64,000 bases of DNA from Exiguobacterium sp. s146 (GTDB lineage Bacteria; Bacillota; Bacilli; Exiguobacteriales; Exiguobacteriaceae). This document shows, in pieces, positions 58,211-64,000 of the stretch (position 1 is its first letter; every line of letters begins with the position of its first letter). The translations under genes were made by a program, and so were the position numbers. Where the stretch lies: contig NZ_JACSMA010000002.1 in the NCBI RefSeq assembly GCF_018618415.1, forward strand, positions 124,001 through 188,000, written 5' to 3'. Under the pieces are notes generated by a model. That model ran no database searches. It saw only the letters and a list, made by a program, of their open reading frames with translations, and had not been told where the DNA came from.

Positions 58211-59482
58211 TTAATCGTGATCCGTTAACCGCTCGAGCCGCTCTTCGAGTGCTTGGCGGTCATCGACATCGACGGTGTGCGCAAGCGTTTGCTCGAGCAC
58301 TCGTTGCGCTTGATCACGCTGTCCTTCTTCTATCAATAGTGTAGCCCATTCGATCGCAAATGACACGTCCTCTTTATAAACTGGCTCAATCGAGCGGTAC
58401 AACGTGACGGCCGTCTCATAGTCTTCTAGCTCATAGGCCGCTTTCGCTTTGTACCAAGTCATGAGCGGAGACGTCGAATGTTCTTCGAGCGCATCGATCG
58501 TCTCGAGGACGGCCTCCATGTCACCGGCTTCGAACAAGACCGATAAGAGCAGCTCGGTCGCCTGAAGCGATTCGGGGTTCAACGCGAGCGCCTCGCGCAG
58601 TTCCGTGACCGCCTCGTCCATCCGACCTTGTTTCAAGAACAGCTTCGCTTTCACCGTGCGCAACTCGTCGTTATAGTCGTCACGGTCGATGCCCTGACCG
58701 ATTACCTCGAGCGCCTCGTCGAAGCGGCCGAGCTCGTCGAGCGCTTCCGTATAAGGCAAATAGAGCGATGTGAAATCCGGGTCCATCGAACGAAGCGACT
58801 CGAACTGTTTGACGGCGATTTCGTCACGACCGATGCGGTGGGCCGTCATGGCGTGCCCGAAAATCGTGTTCAAGTTGCGGTCTTCCGCTTTCTCATACTC
58901 ATCGAGCGCCTCCTCGAACGAACCGATCATCGTGAGCGCCTCGGCATAATCGGCCTGATAATCGAGTTCTTCCGGCAAGCGCAAGTGCGGCAGACGCGCG
59001 TACAGCGGGACCGCCTGCTCGAACGAGCCGATCGAGGCGTACAATTCGGCCAGTCCGTAGATGAGGAGCGGTTCGTCCGGGTTCGTCTCGAGGGCCTCCA
59101 TCAATTTCTTGACGGCGACCTCATCCAATCCTTGTGATTGATATAAATCCGCGAGGAGGACGAGGCTGCGCATATGCGCCTCTTTGTCCGTCGCATCGAT
59201 TTTCTCGAGGACGGCGATCGCCTCTTCTTCACGGTCGCTATCCAAGTAGGCCTCGGCGAGCGACAAGGCGACGTGCGGGTTGCCCGCATAATCGACATAT
59301 AACGCCGCGAGCAACTTGACGGCCCGGTCGGCGAGACCGAGTTCGAGGTAGAGGTCGGCGATGGCCAGACGGTCCTCGTCCGACCCTTCCTTCTCGAGCG
59401 ATTCGAGATGCATGAGGGCATGCTCCGTCTCACCTTTTTCAAGCATCTCAATGATATGGTTTAATTCTGTTTCGTCTAACAT
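58211..59482 (-). CDS. ypiA: TPR-repeat protein YpiA
   Basis: This 423-residue, acidic, all-helical protein is built of about eleven tetratricopeptide-type repeats (for example ALMHLESLEKEG, ALTMIGSFEEALDEYEKAED). It is a protein-protein interaction scaffold in the cytoplasm, partner unknown. The length is the same as in B. subtilis. It is located between aroA and ypiB with the usual spacing. Confidence 0.88.
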   Translation of the reverse strand: MLDETELNHIIEMLEKGETEHALMHLESLEKEGSDEDRLAIADLYLELGLADRAVKLLAALYVDYAGNPHVALSLAEAYLDSDREEEAIAVLEKIDATDKEAHMRSLVLLADLYQSQGLDEVAVKKLMEALETNPDEPLLIYGLAELYASIGSFEQAVPLYARLPHLRLPEELDYQADYAEALTMIGSFEEALDEYEKAEDRNLNTIFGHAMTAHRIGRDEIAVKQFESLRSMDPDFTSLYLPYTEALDELGRFDEALEVIGQGIDRDDYNDELRTVKAKLFLKQGRMDEAVTELREALALNPESLQATELLLSVLFEAGDMEAVLETIDALEEHSTSPLMTWYKAKAAYELEDYETAVTLYRSIEPVYKEDVSFAIEWATLLIEEGQRDQAQRVLEQTLAHTVDVDDRQALEERLERLTDHD

Positions 59483-59518
59483 CGTCCAAATTCCTCCTAG
59501 CGGCTACTCGTATTGACG

Positions 59519-60769
59519 TTATTCTATCTCACGACCGAGTCGTTGTAAATCGTCACGGAAGCGCGGGTAACTCACGTCCGCTGCCTCGACGTGGTCAATC
59601 GTCACAGATTCCGTCGTCAATAAGTCCGCGATTTGGAGCATCATCGCCAAGCGATGGTCTCCATGCGAAGAGACGCGCCCCCCATGCAATCGGCTCGGAT
59701 AGACGTCAAAGCCGTCATCCGTCTCGCGAAGGTCGACACCGAGCGCCTTCAACTCGCTCGCGACCGTCTGAATCCGGTCCGTCTCCTTGACGCGGAGCTC
59801 GCCTGCGTCCCGGACCGATGATGGGCTCGACGCCTGCGATGCGACGAGGGCGAACAATGGCAACTCATCGATTTGATGTGGGATGGCAGTCCCGTCCAAC
59901 CGGATGCCGTGGAGTGCGCTCGTCGAGACGGTGACGTCCCCGACCGACTCTTCTCCGAGGGCGCGGACGTTCGTCACTTCAACGTGTGCCCCCATCCGTT
60001 CGAGTGTGCGCAAGAAGCCGATCCGCGTCTCGTTCAAACAGACGTCGGTCGTCGTGACGCGGCTATTCGGGACGAGTGCGGCCCCGGCCCACCAAAAGGC
60101 GGCCGAGGACGGGTCGGCCGGTACGGCCACCGTCGCGCCTTCCAGGACGGACGGCGTCAATCGAATCGTCCGGACCCCTTCGTCCGAGCTGATGTCAATA
60201 TCCCCTTTGAACAGCGGTAGCATGCGCTCGGTATGGTCCCTTGACAAGACCGGCTCGCGCACGACCGTCGGGCTGTCCGCGCGCAGTCCGGCCAATAAGA
60301 TGGCCGATTTCACTTGCGCACTCGCGACAGGCAACGTGTAATCGATGCCCGTCAACGTCCGCCCGTGAATCAGGAGCGGAGCGACGTCACCAGCCAGGTC
60401 GGCCCCCATGGCGCGTAGCGGCGCTGTGACGCGTCGCATCGGCCGCTTCGAGAGCGAGGCATCGCCGGTGAGCGTGAACGTACCGTCGTAGCCGGCAAGC
60501 AATCCTGCCATGAGACGCATCGTCGTGCCGGAATTCCCGCAATCGAGTTCCGCCGACGTGAGCGATTGGCTACCGGTAATGACCAGGCGATCTGCTTGTT
60601 CATCGACTTGCGCGCCCAAACGCCGGATCGCTTCGAGCGTCGACCGGCAATCCTCCCCGAGGAGCGGGTCGTACACCGTCGTCTGTCCGTGCGCCACGGC
60701 CCCGAGCAATAACGCCCGGTGCGTGATCGACTTATCGCTCGGTACGCGTATGAATCCGTTCAATCCCAT
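59519..60769 (-). CDS. aroA: 5-enolpyruvylshikimate-3-phosphate synthase
   Basis: This 416-residue EPSP synthase transfers enolpyruvate from PEP to shikimate-3-phosphate. It has PSDKSITHRALLLGA at the N-terminus, LDCGNSGTTMRLMAG and the RDHTERM stretch, which is the RxHxE signature of class II EPSPS. A late DHRLAMML motif is present. The gene is called aroE in B. subtilis. Its start directly follows the aroB stop. Confidence 0.95.
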   Translation of the reverse strand: MGLNGFIRVPSDKSITHRALLLGAVAHGQTTVYDPLLGEDCRSTLEAIRRLGAQVDEQADRLVITGSQSLTSAELDCGNSGTTMRLMAGLLAGYDGTFTLTGDASLSKRPMRRVTAPLRAMGADLAGDVAPLLIHGRTLTGIDYTLPVASAQVKSAILLAGLRADSPTVVREPVLSRDHTERMLPLFKGDIDISSDEGVRTIRLTPSVLEGATVAVPADPSSAAFWWAGAALVPNSRVTTTDVCLNETRIGFLRTLERMGAHVEVTNVRALGEESVGDVTVSTSALHGIRLDGTAIPHQIDELPLFALVASQASSPSSVRDAGELRVKETDRIQTVASELKALGVDLRETDDGFDVYPSRLHGGRVSSHGDHRLAMMLQIADLLTTESVTIDHVEAADVSYPRFRDDLQRLGREIE

Positions 60770-60770
60770 C

Positions 60771-61817
60771 TTAAAACCATCCTTTCAGCTGTTCGTATGC
60801 TTCGGCGAGGCGCTCGGTCGTGACGCTCGCCACGGTCACATCTTCACCGAGCAGGACGAAGCGAATCCGTCCCCTTCGATTCTTTTTGTCGTGCCCCATC
60901 ACTTCGAGATACGTTTCGAACGGCTGCCAATCGACCGGCGTGACCGCTTGTCGCTTCATGAATCCGGCGAGCGCTTTGGCGCGTGTGACGTCCCCGCCGA
61001 CCAAGAACGCATACACCATCCCGTATAAGACGGCCTCCCCGTGCGCCAATCGATACGCCTCGACCGATTCGAGCGCATGGCCGAACGTATGGCCAAAGTT
61101 CAGCCATGCCCGAACGCCTTGTTCTCGTTCATCGGCCTCGACGATCCGTCGTTTCACTTCAATCCCACGGGCGAGCCACGTTTCCCACTCGAGCGGTCCG
61201 TGCGCCAACGCGGTGAACAGGTCGTCCTCGAACGAGTGTCCGAGGACGTAGCGTGACAAGTAGGCGTGCTTGATCAACTCGCCGAGTCCGCTCAATACAT
61301 CTCGGTCCGTCAACGTCTCGAGACGGTCGACGTTATAGTGGACGCCGGCTGGCTGATAAAAAGCCCCGATGGCGTTTTTCGCGAGCGGGTGGTTGACCGC
61401 GACTTTCCCGCCGACGGCCGAGTCGTGGGCGAGCACCGTCGTCGGCACTTGTATGTACTGCAGGCCTCGCATATAGACACTCGCCAGAAAACCGGCCAAG
61501 TCGCCAATCATACCGCCGCCAAAGGCGATTACGAGCGTATCCCGGTCACAGCCGGCCGTCAACCCGTCCGCGACAAGACGTTCAATCGTCTCGAGTGATT
61601 TTGACCCGTCGCCCGGACGGACGACCGACCAGACGATCTGGCGCGCGTGCGCCTCGAGACGAGCGCGGAACGCCGTCCCATGCAAGCGGTCCACCGTATC
61701 GTCCGTGATGACCCAAATGCTCGAACACGAGAAGTAAGGGACGCGGTCGAGCCAGGCGTCCCCTCGTTCCATCGTGACGTCGTACGGTGCCGAGGTGTTC
61801 ACTCGAATCGTCACCAT
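60771..61817 (-). CDS. aroB: 3-dehydroquinate synthase
   Basis: This 348-residue enzyme cyclises DAHP using NAD and a divalent metal. [19 protein letters not shown], the [20 protein letters not shown] loop and the metal-binding [11 protein letters not shown] motif are visible. GAGGAG precedes ATG 61817; the longer frame to 61892 would run deep into aroC and has no binding site. It overlaps aroC by seven bases. Confidence 0.95.
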   Translation of the reverse strand: MVTIRVNTSAPYDVTMERGDAWLDRVPYFSCSSIWVITDDTVDRLHGTAFRARLEAHARQIVWSVVRPGDGSKSLETIERLVADGLTAGCDRDTLVIAFGGGMIGDLAGFLASVYMRGLQYIQVPTTVLAHDSAVGGKVAVNHPLAKNAIGAFYQPAGVHYNVDRLETLTDRDVLSGLGELIKHAYLSRYVLGHSFEDDLFTALAHGPLEWETWLARGIEVKRRIVEADEREQGVRAWLNFGHTFGHALESVEAYRLAHGEAVLYGMVYAFLVGGDVTRAKALAGFMKRQAVTPVDWQPFETYLEVMGHDKKNRRGRIRFVLLGEDVTVASVTTERLAEAYEQLKGWF

Positions 61818-62971
61818 GTGCGAATCTCCTCGCGATACGCATCGACGCGCGCTTGGATGCGGCCGACCGTATCGTGTCCGAACGTCTCGCACAGCTCACG
61901 GGCGAGTTCGAACGCGACTACGGCCTCGACGACGAGTGAGGCGGCCGGGACGGCACAGGCGTCACTTCGTTCGATTTGCGCGAGGAACGGCTCTTTCGTG
62001 TCGATATCGACGGATTGGAGCGGCTTGTAGAGCGTCGGGATCGGTTTCATCACAGCGGTACAGACGATCGGCATCCCGGTCGTCATCCCGCCCTCGAAAC
62101 CGCCGAGATGGTTGCTCAGGCGTGTATAACCGTCCGGACCATAGGCGATCGGGTCCATCACTTCCGACCCTGGGCGATACGCCATCTCGAACCCGTCACC
62201 GAACGCGACGCCTTTGATGGCGTTGACGCTCATGACGGCTCGGGCGATTGCCGCATCGAGTTTCCGGTCGTATTGGACGTACGATCCAAGTCCCGGGATG
62301 ACGCCATGCACTTCTGTACAGATGACACCACCGAGCGAGTCGCCCGCCGCTTTCGCCTCATCGATTCGATGCATCATCGCCTGCCCTGCCGCCTCGTCCA
62401 TCGTCCGCACCGGTGACGCCTCAATTGTGGCGCGCAACGTCTCGAGCGACTCGTACGAGGCATCGGCCTCGACGCCGCCAATCACTTTGACGTAGCTGAC
62501 GAGCGACATCCCGACGGCAGCGAGCAATTGTTTGCTGAGGGCGCCGACGGCGACCCGGGCGGCCGTCTCACGTGCGCTCGAGCGTTCGAGGACGTCGCGC
62601 AGGTCACGATGATCGTATTTCAAACCGCCGACGAGGTCCGCATGTCCAGGTCTTGGACGGACGACACGGCGTTTGATTTCCACGTCCGCATCGATCGGTT
62701 CGGCCTGCATGACGTTCCGCCAATGCGTGTGGTCTTTGTTCTCGATCCAGAACGAAATCGGGGCCCCTGTCGTCACCCCGTGACGAATGCCGGCCCTCAC
62801 CTCGATTCGATCTGATTCGATTTGCATGCGGCGCCCACGGCCATAGCCGGACTGCCGCTTCGCGAGTTCTGTGTTGATGGCTTGCACATCGACCGCAAGC
62901 CCGGCCGGCACGCCCTCGATGATGATTGAAAGTCCAGGACCGTGCGATTCTCCTGCCGTCAAATAACGCAT
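61811..62971 (-). CDS. aroC: Chorismate synthase
   Basis: This 386-residue flavin-dependent enzyme converts EPSP to chorismate. The three family signatures are recognisable: [14 protein letters not shown] at the start, [35 protein letters not shown] in the middle, and the late [20 protein letters not shown] precedes ATG 62971. It is called aroF in B. subtilis. Confidence 0.95.
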   Translation of the reverse strand: MRYLTAGESHGPGLSIIIEGVPAGLAVDVQAINTELAKRQSGYGRGRRMQIESDRIEVRAGIRHGVTTGAPISFWIENKDHTHWRNVMQAEPIDADVEIKRRVVRPRPGHADLVGGLKYDHRDLRDVLERSSARETAARVAVGALSKQLLAAVGMSLVSYVKVIGGVEADASYESLETLRATIEASPVRTMDEAAGQAMMHRIDEAKAAGDSLGGVICTEVHGVIPGLGSYVQYDRKLDAAIARAVMSVNAIKGVAFGDGFEMAYRPGSEVMDPIAYGPDGYTRLSNHLGGFEGGMTTGMPIVCTAVMKPIPTLYKPLQSVDIDTKEPFLAQIERSDACAVPAASLVVEAVVAFELARELCETFGHDTVGRIQARVDAYREEIRTW

Positions 62972-62981
62972 AGCTGTCACC

Positions 62982-63764
62982 TCACTCTTCAATTTTTTCG
63001 TAGAAGAAGCTTTGCTTCATCTTGTAGCCGTATCGCTTCGGTTGAAAGATCTGCTCGGTCCCGCCGACGAACAGGACTCCGCCTGGCCGAAGCGATCGGT
63101 GAAACGATGTATATACTTTTTCTTTCGCTTCCTCGGTGAAATAAATCAAGACGTTTCGGCAGACGATCAAATCAAAATTCCGTTCGTACACGTCGGCCAG
63201 CAGATTATGTTTTTTGAACGTCACTAATTTTTTGATGTCCTCTGTGATGTAATAGTCGTCGCCGCGGCGGGTGAAGTAACGTTGCCGGAACTCTACCGGC
63301 AAGTCGACGAGCGCCCGCTCATGATACTTGCCTTGTTTCGCTTTTTCGATCACCACGTCATCTAGGTCCGTCGCCGTGATTGTGAACTGTGCGGGTGACA
63401 AATGTTTCGATAACAGCATCGCCAGCGAATACGGTTCTTCACCGGTCGAGCAGGCCGCGCTCCAAACGCGCAACTTGCCCTGACTCTTGCGGATGAGTTC
63501 CGGTAAAATGTCCGTCTCCAGTTGCTGCCAGCGGACCGGGTTCCGATAAAACTCGCTCACGTTAATCGTCATGCGATCCAAAAATTCATCATATAAGCCC
63601 CGGTCCGACTCCATCGCTTTGAAGTACTCGATAAACGTGGCATACCCTTTCTTCTCGCGAAGCGCAATCATGCGCCGCTTCATCTGGGCTTCTTTATATA
63701 AATTTAAGTCGATCCCCGACTTCAGATAAAACTTTTTTACGAAGATGGCATAATCATTTATCAC
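62982..63764 (-). CDS. cheR: Chemotaxis protein methyltransferase CheR
   Basis: This protein of about 260 residues methylates glutamates of chemoreceptors with S-adenosylmethionine. An N-terminal helical domain ([10 protein letters not shown]) and a C-terminal SAM domain with [19 protein letters not shown] and [13 protein letters not shown] are typical. The frame is open to 63812, but no ATG suits. GTG 63764 (nine bases after GAGG) gives the usual length of about 256-260; TTG 63779 is the alternative. It lies between aroC and ndk as in B. subtilis. Confidence 0.9.
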   Translation of the reverse strand: MINDYAIFVKKFYLKSGIDLNLYKEAQMKRRMIALREKKGYATFIEYFKAMESDRGLYDEFLDRMTINVSEFYRNPVRWQQLETDILPELIRKSQGKLRVWSAACSTGEEPYSLAMLLSKHLSPAQFTITATDLDDVVIEKAKQGKYHERALVDLPVEFRQRYFTRRGDDYYITEDIKKLVTFKKHNLLADVYERNFDLIVCRNVLIYFTEEAKEKVYTSFHRSLRPGGVLFVGGTEQIFQPKRYGYKMKQSFFYEKIEE

Positions 63765-63842
63765 CAGTTCCAACCTCAATTCTTTCTCTTCTCCTAGATC
63801 ATGTCGTGCCAAAACGTGCGAAAGCGCTTCAATCCCAATACA

Positions 63843-63871
63843 AAAAGGGACAGGAGGCCCCCGTCCCTTTT
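63843..63871 (-). terminator. Terminator of ndk
   Basis: Arms AAAGGGAC and GTCCCTTT around a GC-rich loop, then T's on the minus strand. It separates ndk from cheR. Confidence 0.8.
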
Positions 63872-63878
63872 ATCGTCA

Positions 63879-64000
63879 TCAAACGTGTGATGCTTCAGTG
63901 GCGAACCAGAGTGACAATTCACGCTCTGCGCTCTCCACGCTATCTGAACCATGGATGACGTTTTGTGACATCGTCGAGGCCAAATCGCCACGAATCGTTC
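63879..64000 (-). CDS. ndk: Nucleoside diphosphate kinase (3' part only)
   Basis: The last 40 residues are seen: [22 protein letters not shown], with the active-site phosphohistidine in NVIHGSDS, and the SLWF end of the family. The 5' part lies beyond the right edge. The enzyme balances nucleoside triphosphate pools. Confidence 0.92.
   Translation of the reverse strand, partial: TIRGDLASTMSQNVIHGSDSVESAERELSLWFATEASHV

Overview
The window reads as chromosomal core DNA of a low-GC-phylum bacterium (Bacillota, order Bacillales). Gene content and order best match a non-sporulating relative of Bacillus such as Exiguobacterium; this genus call is inference from recall, not a search. Evidence: strong AGGAGG-type ribosome binding sites, many T-tailed terminators, and long blocks that follow the Bacillus subtilis order (gpsB-ypsA-mrfB-mrfA; ponA-recU; nth-dnaD-asnS-aspB-ypmB-ypmA-dinG-panDCB-birA-cca-bshA-bshB1; ypjA-qcrCBA-ypiF-ypiB-ypiA-aroA-aroB-aroC-cheR-ndk). 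The sporulation or coat genes that sit among these in B. subtilis are not seen. Base composition looks moderately GC-rich for the phylum, but I did not compute it.

Layout. Positions 1-3050 hold the 5' end of a phytoene-desaturase-like gene and a plus-strand run of small accessory genes: an anchored unknown, a GNAT acetyltransferase, two P-loop kinases and a nucleotidyltransferase. Positions 3115-4971 are a two-gene operon pairing an amino-acid-binding lipoprotein with a second HisC-type aminotransferase. Positions 6542-13531 are a complete histidine operon on the minus strand (hisZ-G-D-C-B-H-A-F-I-E), nearly every junction overlapping, with the phosphatase hisJ divergent at 13638, so the pathway is complete. 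Positions 14600-28530 are a mixed minus-strand region: dCMP deaminase, telA/xpaC, a Na+ symporter, an Opu/Egt-type ABC transporter with a lipid kinase, a 3D-domain wall protein behind a WalR-box match, membrane proteins, a Nudix hydrolase and a flavin monooxygenase behind a 17-bp palindrome.

Positions 28529-46000 carry division (gpsB), DNA repair and replication (mrfAB, recU, nth, dnaD, dinG), wall synthesis (ponA) and Asn/Asp genes. A DUF3800 gene interrupts the recU-nth neighbourhood on the opposite strand. Positions 46001-52144 carry panBCD behind a structured leader with its own promoter and terminator (a candidate pan-motif RNA), then birA, cca and the bacillithiol genes bshA/bshB1. Positions 52256-64000 carry a YitT membrane protein, a GreA N-domain-only protein, a zinc membrane protease, the menaquinol:cytochrome c reductase qcrABC, ypiFBA, the end of the shikimate pathway (aroA, aroB, aroC), cheR and the 3' part of ndk. 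The trp genes, tyrA, aroH and the second hisC that lie between aroA and aroB in B. subtilis are absent here.

No rRNA, tRNA, CRISPR array, insertion sequence or prophage was seen. The most notable items are the GreA-N protein whose terminator lies before its stop codon, the binding-protein/HisC pair, the panB leader, the WalR-box match, the DUF3800 insertion and the palindrome before the monooxygenase.
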